A program made the position numbers and the translations under genes. This document shows, in pieces, positions 1 to 9,144 of a stretch of 64,000 nucleotides of DNA. Position 1 is the stretch's first letter. Every line of letters begins with the position of its first letter. This DNA is from Maribacter polysiphoniae (GTDB lineage Bacteria > Bacteroidota > Bacteroidia > Flavobacteriales > Flavobacteriaceae): NCBI RefSeq assembly GCF_003148665.1, contig NZ_QGGQ01000003.1, positions 124,001 to 188,000 of the forward strand, written 5' to 3'. The notes under the pieces are model-generated. The model was given only the letters and a program-made list of their open reading frames with translations. It was not told where the DNA came from and did no database searches.

Positions 1-1
1 C

Positions 2-1408
2 CATCGCGATGAATTATTGCATTTATCGGTGAGTGAACACCTCGATTGGGGATTTATGGAGTTTCCGCCCTTTATCGCCTTCCTCGGTAAATTATCGTAT
101 TGGTTTTTTGATTATGCCCTGTTGGGTGTACGCCTATTCCCTACACTTGCAGGGGTTGCCATCCTCATTCTTTGTTGTCTTATGGCCAAGGAACTCGGAG
201 GTGGTTTTAGGGCCGTTTTACTTGCAGGTATCTGTATTCTTGCATTTTTGCCTTTTTACCGCAACCACACCTTGTTTCAACCCGTGGCCTTCAATCAATT
301 ATTCTGGACCATGGGATTTTATTTTATCATCAGGTTTATCAATTCCCAAAACAAAAAGTTCCTGATTCTTTTGGGGTTTACGATAGGGTTGGGGCTATTG
401 AACAAATACACCATGTTCGTTTGGGCCTTTGGGGTATTCATAGGATTGTTTTTCTACCAAAAGGGAACCCTCTTTAAAAACAAATGGCTCTATATCCCAG
501 CATTACTGGCACTGCTGGTTTTCTTGCCCAACTTTATTTGGCAAGTGCAGCACGACTTTCCGCTTTTAGCCCATTTAAGGGCGCTTAAAGACAGTCAATT
601 GGACGAAATAGACCCCATGGAGTTTGGTCGTGAACAATTGGAATTACCCTTCACCCTAATTGTTGGTCTTTTTGGTTTAGGGGCCATGATATTCGGTAAA
701 AACCTAAGCAAATACAGGGGGGTAGGGGTAGCCGTCTTGGTTGTTTTTTGCACCCTATGGGCGTTACATTCCAAGGCGTATTATGTGTTTGGTATATATC
801 CGGTCCTTTTTGCGGCCGGGGCGGTTAAATTGGAGGCCTTACTGGTGAAAAAACCAGTCTGGATGTATGTGATTGCGACGGTAGTTTTAGCGCCTTCCCT
901 TTATTTTATACCACAACTAACCCCTGTATTGCCCATTGGGGAATTTGTGGCCTATAAGGGTCTTAAGGAAGATGAAAATGGTCGGATAGCATTGACGAGT
1001 GACTATGCCGATATGTTCGGGTGGGAAGAACAAGTAAAATCGGTAGATAGTGTGTACCGCATTTTGAGTGATGATGAACGGGCCCATTGCGTATTGTGGG
1101 CGGGGAACTATGGTGAGGCCGGGGCACTTAAGATATTGGGGAAGAAATACGGTCTTCCAGATCCCATAAGCCGGCATGGTTCTTTCTGGACATGGGGCTA
1201 TGGCGATAAGGATGCCAAGGTTTGGATCAGTCTAGGCAACGGGAAACCAGTGGTGGAGCATGTTTTTGGGGATGTTGAATTGGTGAAAATAATTACCCAT
1301 AAATATGCCATTGGGGAAGAGAACGGTATACCGCTTTACATTTGCAGAAACCCTAAAGTCGATATCGATACATGGTGGAAAGACTATAGGGAACATATCT
1401 TTGATTGA
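2..1408 (+). CDS. GT39-family membrane glycosyltransferase, 5' truncated by window edge
   Basis: Integral-membrane glycosyltransferase of the ArnT/PMT (GT39) type, which moves a sugar from a polyprenyl-phosphate donor to lipid or protein on the outer face of the inner membrane. The reading frame is open to the left edge, and its first codons read HRDELLHLSVSEHLDWGF, matching the acidic D-E loop and the EHLDWG(Y/F)xxxPP signature right after the first membrane helix of this family. The true start therefore lies upstream; an internal TTG at 17 is not the start. Several hydrophobic segments follow (for example around nucleotides 110-230, 360-450, 500-540 and 720-900), then a soluble C-terminal part. 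About 469 residues are visible. Substrate unknown. Family confident, function general. Confidence 0.85.
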   Translation, partial: HRDELLHLSVSEHLDWGFMEFPPFIAFLGKLSYWFFDYALLGVRLFPTLAGVAILILCCLMAKELGGGFRAVLLAGICILAFLPFYRNHTLFQPVAFNQLFWTMGFYFIIRFINSQNKKFLILLGFTIGLGLLNKYTMFVWAFGVFIGLFFYQKGTLFKNKWLYIPALLALLVFLPNFIWQVQHDFPLLAHLRALKDSQLDEIDPMEFGREQLELPFTLIVGLFGLGAMIFGKNLSKYRGVGVAVLVVFCTLWALHSKAYYVFGIYPVLFAAGAVKLEALLVKKPVWMYVIATVVLAPSLYFIPQLTPVLPIGEFVAYKGLKEDENGRIALTSDYADMFGWEEQVKSVDSVYRILSDDERAHCVLWAGNYGEAGALKILGKKYGLPDPISRHGSFWTWGYGDKDAKVWISLGNGKPVVEHVFGDVELVKIITHKYAIGEENGIPLYICRNPKVDIDTWWKDYREHIFD

Positions 1409-1639
1409 AACGACATCGGGTAACATCTCCTTAAAATAAAGGATATTGATTCATAAAAAAGGGTTGCCCAGTGCTTTACGATCCCAAGGGCAAGGTATCG
1501 TCGACGAAATTAGTGACGTTGATGAAATGGATGTAGGGCTTCCTTGAATTATAGGCCATGGGGTACGCCAATTTCCCTACAATTACTTAATTTTATAAGG
1601 TTTATTGTATATACGCTCGAACCATAATTCAAAATCCCA

Positions 1640-2497
1640 ATGAGAAAGAACATAAAATCAAAAACCCTCCTAGTCCTAGCAATAGCAGTTACTTTAGTCT
1701 CTTTTACAACGGATTGTTCCAATACCCAGAACCCAAGACCAAAGGGCTTTACTATTGAAAAGGACCTATTGTTGGTGCAATTGGATTGTAAGACGGATGT
1801 AGACGACCTTCACACGGCTGCTGCATTGGCAACTTTAGTGGCTGGGTCCGATTTTTCACGTTTGAAGTACCATGCGGTAGCCGGTACCTATGGAGTACAA
1901 GAAGGTTTATATGTTCCACCGAATGGATTGCTCCAGCTTTCCTTTGGAAGTAATTGGACAGATGCACATAATAGTAGTGTCGCAGCGGTTGAAAAAGTCA
2001 AGACAATTGCCAAAGAGACCCTCAATGGTCAGGGCGATATATGGATTGCAGAGGCGGGTCAGTCCGATTTTACGGCTGAACTGGTAAAAGTCCTTCAGCA
2101 TGATTTGCCTGAATTAAACACAACTGATCGTATACATGTCGTGCAGCATAGTGATTGGAATGAGAAATCAACTTCCCCGGGGGACCTTGATTTCGTCAAG
2201 CAAAACACGGATTATAGGAAAATTCCTGATGGTAATGCCGTCGGAAACGGATCCCCAGGGTTTCGAGATCCTGAATACACCAATTGGCAGGACGATGTTA
2301 AGGATCCAAAATTGCAGGAAATATGGAAGTATGCCATAGATTTATCAAACAAATACAACGGGAAGGAGGGGAGATATAACAATAAGGCTGTTTCTTCTGG
2401 AGGATTGGACTTCTCCGACTTGTCCGAAGTTTGTGCAATTTTAGGTATTGCGGATATCAAGGATGTTGGGGAATTTTTCGATCGGTATGGGAATTGA
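1640..2497 (+). CDS. exported nucleoside-hydrolase-like protein
   Basis: 285-residue protein with an N-terminal hydrophobic signal (residues 8-24). A Cys at 26 follows Asp, so the lipobox is poor and plain secretion is as likely as lipidation. Residues 49-56 (D49-C-K-T-D53-V-D55-D56) after a hydrophobic strand resemble the calcium-binding DxDxxxDD cluster of inosine-uridine nucleoside hydrolases and the related nucleoside-hydrolase-like domain of DUF1593 proteins. The later HVVQHSDWN and DFVKQN parts could form the second half of the site. The usual ribose-binding motifs are not clear, so the substrate may not be a nucleoside. Stands alone, with about 230 bases before it and 186 after. Fold assignment is inference. 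Confidence 0.6.
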   Translation: MRKNIKSKTLLVLAIAVTLVSFTTDCSNTQNPRPKGFTIEKDLLLVQLDCKTDVDDLHTAAALATLVAGSDFSRLKYHAVAGTYGVQEGLYVPPNGLLQLSFGSNWTDAHNSSVAAVEKVKTIAKETLNGQGDIWIAEAGQSDFTAELVKVLQHDLPELNTTDRIHVVQHSDWNEKSTSPGDLDFVKQNTDYRKIPDGNAVGNGSPGFRDPEYTNWQDDVKDPKLQEIWKYAIDLSNKYNGKEGRYNNKAVSSGGLDFSDLSEVCAILGIADIKDVGEFFDRYGN

Positions 2498-2683
2498 ACC
2501 GTTCTAGTCCCTTTTTTGAACGTACTCCGGACTAATATAAGGAAGGGCTTGGACCCGAATTAAATTGCCTTGGTTTTTTTGAAAATCAACTACATTTGCG
2601 GTGTCGAAATCAGGATTTATTTCGAACCATATATTACATCAATAAACCTTTCCACACAATAGAAACCATAAAGACCAAATTGA

Positions 2684-3973
2684 ATGGTACAAAGAAATGT
2701 CATATACCTCCTTATCGTAATCTTGATTACCTTAAGTTTTTCATCCTGTAAATCCAGTTCCAATCTAACGGAACCAACATTGACCAGGAATTCAAAAGCT
2801 TCATTACAAAAACCATATGTGATCTTGGTTTCCCTTGATGGTTTCCGTTGGGATTATGTCGATAAATACAAACCTCCCCATCTTACCGAATTTATAGCGA
2901 AAGGGGTGCGGTCCGAGTCGTTGATCCCATCGTTTCCTTCCAAAACATTTCCGAACCATTATACCATTGCAACAGGGATGTACCCTGATAAGCATGGTAT
3001 AATCGGGAATTATTTTTATAGTTATAAAAAGGATGTCACCTATAAGTTGGGCAATAGGGAAATGGTAGAGGATGGCACCTTTTATGGCGGTACGCCTCTT
3101 TGGGTGCAAGCGGATAAGGCGAATATGGTATCTGCGAGTTACTTTTTTGTGGGTTCGGAAGCTGATATCCAGGGAATAAGACCCACCTATTATCAGATAT
3201 ACGATGCATCAACCAAAAATGAGGTTCGTGTAGCCGAGACCTTAAAATGGTTTGGGTTGCCCAAAAAGGAGAGACCACATATGATAACGTTGTATTTTTC
3301 CGATATGGATGATGTCGGACATCGCTTTAGTCTGGATAATGAGAGAGAATTGAAAAAAGCTCTTTTCGCTTTGGATAGGGATTTAGGGGAGTTGTTCAAG
3401 GGTGTTGAAGCCATTGGCCTCCCGATTAACATCGTCATAGTTTCAGATCATGGAATGGCTACCTTGCCAACGGCGAACATGCTAGCTGTTGAGGATATCG
3501 AGAATAACGATTTATATACCGTAATCGCCAATGGGGCAATCCTGAACATCCACCCCAAAAAAAATACGACCATCGATGCTGTTTTTGAATACCTGAAACC
3601 CAAGGAAAATCACTTTAAAGTGTATACGACCGAAAACACCCCCGGTTTTGAATACAAGCCAAGAAACAAGGACTGGGGAAGCATTCAGGTTATTCCCGAT
3701 TTTGGATATTATTTTTCAGGTAAGGAACGTATTGAAACCCTGAGGAAAAAATCGATTACAGCGGTGGGAGTACATGGGTACGATCCCAAGTATAAGGACA
3801 TGCATGGTATTTTTTACGCCAATGGTCCCGCATTTAAGGAAGGATATGTTATCCCTTCAATAAAAAACATCCATATCTATCCTTTGGTATGTCAGATTTT
3901 AGGTCTTGAAATCCCAAAGGAAATCGATGGGGATTTAAACGAAATACAAAGCGTTTTAAAAACCGATCAATGA
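2684..3973 (+). CDS. NPP-type phosphodiesterase/nucleotide pyrophosphatase lipoprotein
   Basis: 429-residue member of the alkaline-phosphatase superfamily, close to ecto-nucleotide pyrophosphatase/phosphodiesterases. Residues 6-22 form a lipoprotein signal ending SFSSC22. The two-zinc site is visible: Asp52 in SLDGFRWDY, the Thr88 nucleophile in PSKTFPNHYTIATG, the DMDDVGHRF segment, VSDHGM, and the late VGVHGYD His. These are the canonical NPP residues in the expected order. Likely a periplasmic or surface enzyme hydrolysing phosphodiester or pyrophosphate bonds of nucleotides or phospholipid head groups. No operon partner is evident. Family assignment strong, substrate open. Confidence 0.88.
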   Translation: MVQRNVIYLLIVILITLSFSSCKSSSNLTEPTLTRNSKASLQKPYVILVSLDGFRWDYVDKYKPPHLTEFIAKGVRSESLIPSFPSKTFPNHYTIATGMYPDKHGIIGNYFYSYKKDVTYKLGNREMVEDGTFYGGTPLWVQADKANMVSASYFFVGSEADIQGIRPTYYQIYDASTKNEVRVAETLKWFGLPKKERPHMITLYFSDMDDVGHRFSLDNERELKKALFALDRDLGELFKGVEAIGLPINIVIVSDHGMATLPTANMLAVEDIENNDLYTVIANGAILNIHPKKNTTIDAVFEYLKPKENHFKVYTTENTPGFEYKPRNKDWGSIQVIPDFGYYFSGKERIETLRKKSITAVGVHGYDPKYKDMHGIFYANGPAFKEGYVIPSIKNIHIYPLVCQILGLEIPKEIDGDLNEIQSVLKTDQ

Positions 3974-4175
3974 TTCCGTAAATTCCTTTTGGTTTCGAGG
4001 CAGTACCTAATGGGGCCAATGAAAAAAATGGGATCACAGCTTTAAAATTCATAAAATAATTTAAAGATCGATTAAATTAGTACTGTAGGTAAGATCAATG
4101 GATTACATTCTAATCGTGCTGATATACAGTTGTTTTTGCATCATGTAAGTGAAATATTCAATAGGGGAAGGAAAG

Positions 4176-4973
4176 ATGATCAATAACTATTTTGAAAAGG
4201 AATTTGAATTACGATATTTTGAAATGAATGAATTTGGTTTTGCATCGCCGACGACCATCTTAACCCTTTTGGAGGAAACGGCAGCAGAACATTGTTATTC
4301 CATTAATCATAGCCTGTATCAGTTGGGAGGACAAAATATTGGATGGGTTTTGGTTTCTGGGATGATGCAAATGGAGCGGTATCCAAGATATAAGGAAAAG
4401 ATCACGATTAGGACTTGGATGTCAAAATATACATTGATCAAAGGTTTCAGGGATAATATTATATACGACGAACAGAATAATATTATTGGAAGGGCCAAGG
4501 GCCTTTGGGTCTTCTTTGATATTAAAAGAAGAAAACCAGTTCGAATATTCGATGATATAATCAAAAAATGGTCGTGCTGTAAAGAAGAAAGTATCGATTA
4601 CGATATATCTACAAAAATCGAGGAATTTGACAATCCGGATTACCAACTGGAATTCAAGGTAAATAGATATGATACCGATATGGTGAGGCATGTCAATAAT
4701 ATCAGGTATTTACAATGGGTAGTTGAGTCAGTTCCCATAGGGATTATCACTGATTATTATCTGTATGCCATAGATGGCCGATTTATGGTGGAAGCGAATT
4801 ATGGTCAAACGATTGTTTCCTTGACAAAGGATGATACCGGGAACACATCATTTTTACACACTATAAAAATTAAAGGAACGGATAAGGTATGCGCAACGGC
4901 AAAGACGATTTGGAAGAAAAAGGAAACAGGCAGGCACAAAACGGAAAACCTTGGGCAAGCCTATGGTATTTAA
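4176..4973 (+). CDS. acyl-ACP thioesterase (FatA/FatB-like, double hot-dog)
   Basis: Hydrolyses acyl-ACP to free fatty acid in the cytoplasm. The N-terminal hot-dog begins YFEKEFELRYFEMNEFG and includes LEETAAEHC; the second contains KVNRYDTDMVRHVNNIRYLQWV, whose D-x-x-x-H-V-N-N pattern is the conserved Asn/His catalytic region of bacterial acyl-ACP thioesterases. Length 265 residues, as usual for bacterial members. I chose ATG 4176 because it follows GGGGAAGGAAAG, a good ribosome site, and aligns with family starts; an in-frame GTG at 4149 would add nine residues of no conservation. Stands alone. Confidence 0.85.
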   Translation: MINNYFEKEFELRYFEMNEFGFASPTTILTLLEETAAEHCYSINHSLYQLGGQNIGWVLVSGMMQMERYPRYKEKITIRTWMSKYTLIKGFRDNIIYDEQNNIIGRAKGLWVFFDIKRRKPVRIFDDIIKKWSCCKEESIDYDISTKIEEFDNPDYQLEFKVNRYDTDMVRHVNNIRYLQWVVESVPIGIITDYYLYAIDGRFMVEANYGQTIVSLTKDDTGNTSFLHTIKIKGTDKVCATAKTIWKKKETGRHKTENLGQAYGI

Positions 4974-5264
4974 TGTATCATTGATTCAAGTCGCTTCCGC
5001 GCCTATTTTTCACACAACCAAAGGAAAAGCTGACTTTCGATGCCTTGTTAGAATATTTACAGGTATTTAAAGGTGCTTTCCGGAAAAGTTGACAAAGCAA
5101 ACTGCCGTGTTTTACCTTGATATTTTACATAAAGTTCAATAAGTGATTAAAAATCAACTATTTTAGGGGTCTTACTAATTTGGATTTATGGCCATCGTGT
5201 GTACATAGGACTGTTGGACCTGATATTTGATAAACATCGGGGATATAAATAAGAATCACCATTT

Positions 5265-6128
5265 ATGAATAAAACGCTAAAACGGGTCATCGATTTTCCC
5301 CTTATGAAAATCATATTGGGAATCGGGATTTGCTTATTGATTCTTATTGGTTTCCAGAATTTTATATCGAAACCGTTTTTTTACTTTTTAATTGATTCCA
5401 AACCTATAGCGGATACATTCATCAATTATACGTCTGTCGCGGTATTATTGCTTACGTATTATTATCTCTTTGGATTGTATGAGAAAAGACAGATTAATGA
5501 GTTGTCCAGAAAGGGAATAGTAAAGATGCTATCTGGTGGTTTCTTATTGGGCTTTTCGATTTTATCCTTTGTTATTTTGGTTTTATACCTCTTGGGCTAT
5601 TATAAAATCATACAATTTTCGGGATTCTCTTACTTTTTGGCCCCTTTCTCCTTTTTGGTTATTGCGGCCTTAATTGAAGAAATTTTGTTTAGGGCTATTT
5701 TGTATAGGATTTTGGAAAACTGGCTAGGGACTTATATTGTTTTGGTTATTGTATCCATTATGTTTGAACTGCCCCATGTCTTTAATGATAATGTAACCCT
5801 CTTATCGGTGGTTTTAGGTCTTCTTTTTGGTTTTGCCCATGGCATAATGTATACTTATACCAAAAGGGTTTGGTTGCCGTTTGCATTTCATTTGGGATGG
5901 AATTTCGCCCAACCGTTTTATGATTCAAATTTGTCCGGACTAGAGGATGTTGGGTCTGTATTTAAGGCTGAATTCAATGGTCCGGAATTGATCACGGGAA
6001 GTATCTATGGGATTGAGGATTCTATTTTGTCTATATCTTTACTGTTTATAGTGTGTTTGGTGTTTTTAAGATTAGCGATAAAACATAATAAAATAGTCAA
6101 AAGGAAGCTATTGGGAGGTGCCCAATAA
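5265..6128 (+). CDS. CPBP-family intramembrane metalloprotease
   Basis: 287-residue multi-pass membrane protein of the CPBP/CAAX-protease (Abi) family. Hydrophobic segments run from about residue 15 onward. The three signature motifs are present in order: EEILFR (E138, E139, R143), FELPHVFND with a zinc-ligand type His, and the last helix LPFAFHLGWNF with the conserved H-x-x-x-N. These glutamic-type proteases cleave within membranes; bacterial members act in bacteriocin immunity, prenyl-protein processing or unknown roles. Nothing nearby identifies the substrate. Confidence 0.87.
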   Translation: MNKTLKRVIDFPLMKIILGIGICLLILIGFQNFISKPFFYFLIDSKPIADTFINYTSVAVLLLTYYYLFGLYEKRQINELSRKGIVKMLSGGFLLGFSILSFVILVLYLLGYYKIIQFSGFSYFLAPFSFLVIAALIEEILFRAILYRILENWLGTYIVLVIVSIMFELPHVFNDNVTLLSVVLGLLFGFAHGIMYTYTKRVWLPFAFHLGWNFAQPFYDSNLSGLEDVGSVFKAEFNGPELITGSIYGIEDSILSISLLFIVCLVFLRLAIKHNKIVKRKLLGGAQ

Positions 6129-6349
6129 AAGCTTTGGTCCATTGCTTCCAGATTTTAAAGAAGGATTACAGGAATAATGTTGGTATAGCATGTATAGGCC
6201 ATCGTATGTAAACAGGGTTGTGCGGAACAATACTGAAGAACAAAACCCCAATTTTTGAAGACCATTCCCATATTTACCATTCTTAGGCAAGAATTTACCT
6301 TTTGAATTGGATAAACACAACGGAACTTTGTCCAATAAAAAATAAAATT

Positions 6350-6550
6350 ATGAGTCAAGTAGTACTGTGCCCCAAATGTGGTGGTAAATCAAAGATCAAG
6401 GAAGAGGATGGGGTCGTTTCTTATCAGGCAATTCAAGATGAAGAAGCTATTAAGAAAATAGGTCAACTTAAAAAGGCCATGGAAAAGTTCAAAGCAAAGG
6501 CAGAGCAACTTGAAAAGGAGTTGGAGGCCATTAAGTCAAAGCAAAATTAA
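6350..6550 (+). CDS. small zinc-ribbon/coiled-coil protein
   Basis: 66-residue protein starting MSQVVLCPKCGGKSKIK: a single CPKCGG knuckle followed by a charged heptad-rich helix (about residues 30-64, rich in Lys/Glu). A single CxxC could bind zinc only as a dimer, which the coiled coil would allow. ATG 6350 was chosen over an in-frame upstream ATG at 6302, since the family-like CPKCGG normally lies within the first ten residues. It ends 5 bases before the reductase at 6556, so the two are probably cotranscribed. Function unknown. Confidence 0.7.
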   Translation: MSQVVLCPKCGGKSKIKEEDGVVSYQAIQDEEAIKKIGQLKKAMEKFKAKAEQLEKELEAIKSKQN

Positions 6551-6555
6551 CGGTT

Positions 6556-7404
6556 ATGAAGATTGCAGTAACATCAGCTAGCGGGCATTTGGGGTCGGCC
6601 ATCGTACGACAACTAATAAAGGAAATCGGGAAAGAGAATGTTATAGGTATTGCACGGACCCCCGAAAAAGCACATCGTCTGGGAATCGAAATCCGAGAGG
6701 GGGACTACAATAACCGAGAGCATTTTAATAAAGCATTACAAGGTATTGATGCGGTTCTTTTGGTTTCAGGTATGGATGACCCACAGAAAAGGATACAGCA
6801 GCATAGAAATGTCATTGAAGCGGCAAAACTGAACGGGGTTCATAAGATTGTTTATACCAGCATTATTGGAGACGAAAACAAAACGGCCTTTAGTCCTGTA
6901 GTGCAAAGTAACCGCCAAACAGAAAGGGATATACAGGAATCCGGCCTTGCGTGGGTAATTGGTAGAAATGGAATTTATATCGAACCCGATTTGGAATACA
7001 TAGACCAGTATGTCAAAGCGGGTGAAATCAGGAATTGTGCAGGGATAGGGAAATGTGCCTATACCAGTAGGGAAGAATTGGGTTACGCCTATGCACAAAT
7101 GCTGTTGCATGAAAAGCATAATGGGCAGGTGTACAATTTGGTAGGTGAGCCTATCACCCAAGAGAACCTGGCCAAATTGATCAATCAGGCATATGGGACA
7201 AGCCTGTCTTATAATCCTGTTTCAGTTGAAGCTTATGCGGAAGACAGAAAAGAGGAGTTGGGGGAATTCATGGGAACCATCATCACCGGAATTTACGAAG
7301 GAATCAAGAATGGATCCAACGATGTACCATCTGATTTCGAAACAGCCGCTGGAAGACCACATAAGTTCCCTATGGAAATGATCGAATTATTTAAAAACAG
7401 ATAA
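6556..7404 (+). CDS. NmrA-type SDR, NAD(P)H:quinone oxidoreductase-like (QorB-like)
   Basis: 282-residue atypical short-chain reductase. The N-terminal Rossmann motif TSASGHLGSAIVRQL (residues 7-21) and the following GIARTPEKA, which reads like an NADPH-selecting Arg, match the NmrA/QorB (YtfG) group. KIVYTSIIGDE and the ERDIQESGLAWVIGRNGIY stretch are typical of this group, which lacks the classical YxxxK site. Likely reduces quinones or senses NADPH in the cytoplasm. Tightly behind the zinc-ribbon gene and ends before a strong terminator hairpin. Family good, substrate unproven. Confidence 0.82.
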   Translation: MKIAVTSASGHLGSAIVRQLIKEIGKENVIGIARTPEKAHRLGIEIREGDYNNREHFNKALQGIDAVLLVSGMDDPQKRIQQHRNVIEAAKLNGVHKIVYTSIIGDENKTAFSPVVQSNRQTERDIQESGLAWVIGRNGIYIEPDLEYIDQYVKAGEIRNCAGIGKCAYTSREELGYAYAQMLLHEKHNGQVYNLVGEPITQENLAKLINQAYGTSLSYNPVSVEAYAEDRKEELGEFMGTIITGIYEGIKNGSNDVPSDFETAAGRPHKFPMEMIELFKNR

Positions 7405-7514
7405 GGAAAAAGGAAATTAAAGCGCTGGGTTAAGAGGTATTGATAAAGCCGGTTGTTTGTATTGTCCCTAAAGAATAGCGTTGGACTAGGTCTTGTCTTT
7501 TTAGTTGTGAATAT

Positions 7515-7556
7515 AAAAACCCGTGGTCTGAATATAGATTCATACCACGGGTTTTA
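7515..7556. terminator. bidirectional rho-independent terminator
   Basis: A perfect 12-bp stem, AAAACCCGTGGT (7516-7527) with ACCACGGGTTTT (7544-7555), flanked by A and T runs, lies between two convergent genes, so it can end both the NmrA-type reductase transcript and the glycerol operon transcript. Confidence 0.85.
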
Positions 7557-7583
7557 TGCTAAGTTTGGGGAAACTACCTAATA

Positions 7584-8351
7584 TTAAAATAAGCTAACCG
7601 CTAATTGTACCCTTGCTATTTTTTGGGAAGGGTTCCAAAGTGTTGTTGCTGAAACCGGGAAGCTTAAATCTGAAAATCTTAGGGTTTTTGTGGCTGTTAA
7701 ACCTACATTCACAAAATCGAAATTCTGCTCGCCATCGCCGTATAAATGCGTATCCCCGTTAAAAGAGAATGCACCACCTACAAAGCCCCTTAAATTCACT
7801 TTTGATTCACTGATCAACGGATAAGACACTTCCACATAGGTAGAATAACGCTGCTCTAGATCTCCATCGTCATTCAATTGGGCATCGCCACTACCGTACA
7901 ACAATACATCGGCTTCCAATCGTAAAGGGAAACTTTCGTTGAAGGTATAAGAGGTTCTAAGATCCAATAAATGCGTGGTGGTGTTCTTGTCGTAATTCCA
8001 CACATCGGGGGTAGCTACGTTACGGGTATTGAATAAATCCCACAGACCAATGGAAAAGCCATTTTCGGCATATTGGACATAGTAGTTTATTTCTTTGTAA
8101 TAAGTACCGTCGGCATCATTCGAGAATGACATTCCACCCCAAAAACCAGTGGTGAAACTACCCGATTCATTCAATCTCAATTGAGAGAAAACAGCGACCA
8201 TGGGTTTATCGGTAATGACCAAACCCCTCCATAAATGGTTCGTTTTTACATCAACATTAAAGTCGATCGGACTGTCTTTCAACTCTGTTTCTTGGGCACG
8301 GCCCATTTGCACTGTGATCAGCGCTACGAATACTATAAGTATTTTTTTCAT
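7584..8351 (-). CDS. outer-membrane beta-barrel protein in glycerol operon
   Basis: 255 residues with a Sec signal (MKKILIVFVALITVQMGRAQ, cleaved after RAQ) and a body of alternating polar/hydrophobic strands ending in Phe (AVSLF), as outer-membrane barrels do. The sequence after the signal (VDVKTNHLWRGLVITDKPMV) resembles TorF-family putative porins, which start with a similar N-x-x-WRG strand. It is the last gene behind glpD-glpK-glpF with a 24-base gap from glpF, so a role in glycerol or glycerophosphodiester entry across the outer membrane is inferred from position. No enzymatic motif seen. Confidence 0.7.
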   Translation of the reverse strand: MKKILIVFVALITVQMGRAQETELKDSPIDFNVDVKTNHLWRGLVITDKPMVAVFSQLRLNESGSFTTGFWGGMSFSNDADGTYYKEINYYVQYAENGFSIGLWDLFNTRNVATPDVWNYDKNTTTHLLDLRTSYTFNESFPLRLEADVLLYGSGDAQLNDDGDLEQRYSTYVEVSYPLISESKVNLRGFVGGAFSFNGDTHLYGDGEQNFDFVNVGLTATKTLRFSDLSFPVSATTLWNPSQKIARVQLAVSLF

Positions 8352-8375
8352 TGTAATTTACTTAAGGGGAATTTT

Positions 8376-9113
8376 CTACATTAAGGCCATATATAACAAG
8401 GCAGCGATAACACATCCGATAATGGGGCCTACCACGGGAATCCAAGCATAACCCCAGTCACTTTTGCCTTTGACCGGTAAAATGGTGTGCATGATCCTTG
8501 GTCCTAGATCCCGGGCAGGGTTAATGGCATAGCCTGTTGTTCCTCCCAAGGACAAACCAATGACCCATACAAGAAAGGCTACGGGTACTGCCCCAATAGA
8601 GCCTAAACCAATGATGGCCCGAGCTTCTACATCTCCTGTGATATCTAATTCCGGACCAGCCAAATAGAATATGACAAAGACCAAAACGAAGGTTCCTATA
8701 ATCTCACTGATTAAGTTGGAAAAGGTGTTCTTAATTGCCGGACCTGTACTGAAACAAGCTAATTTACCGCCTTCATCATCTGTAATCTTAAAATGGTCCT
8801 TATAAAATAACCAGACTAAGAAGGCGCCTAACATGGCACCGATCATTTCACCTGCTAAATATTCCGGGACTACATCCCAGGCAATCTTTCCTGCAGTGGC
8901 CAAACCTATGGTTACCGCTGGGTTCAAATGCGCGCCACTATAGGGGCCTGCTACGATCACACCTACAAATACGCCCAAGGCCCAACCTGTAGTTATTACA
9001 ATCCATCCTGAATTGTTTCCCTTCGTATCGTTTAAGACGACATTGGCAACCACACCGTTCCCTAATAAAATAAGGAGCATGGTACCTAATATTTCTGCTA
9101 CTAATATTGACAT
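8376..9113 (-). CDS. glpF: glycerol facilitator, aquaglyceroporin (MIP family)
   Basis: 245-residue six-helix channel for glycerol across the inner membrane. Both NPA boxes are present: HLNPAVTIG (N64-A66) and AINPARDLG (N198-A200). Asp202 right after the second box is the residue that marks glycerol-conducting aquaglyceroporins rather than strict water channels. Length and the internal two-fold repeat fit GlpF. It sits 31 bases downstream of glpK in the same operon, the usual pairing. Confidence 0.95.
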   Translation of the reverse strand: MSILVAEILGTMLLILLGNGVVANVVLNDTKGNNSGWIVITTGWALGVFVGVIVAGPYSGAHLNPAVTIGLATAGKIAWDVVPEYLAGEMIGAMLGAFLVWLFYKDHFKITDDEGGKLACFSTGPAIKNTFSNLISEIIGTFVLVFVIFYLAGPELDITGDVEARAIIGLGSIGAVPVAFLVWVIGLSLGGTTGYAINPARDLGPRIMHTILPVKGKSDWGYAWIPVVGPIIGCVIAALLYMALM

Positions 9114-9144
9114 GATTATCTATTTAATGGTTGTTGGTCAGTGA

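Noticed and set aside
1409-1639. gene remnant downstream of the glycosyltransferase
   Set aside because: Short open stretches exist in two frames but none shows recognisable protein sequence or a start signal.
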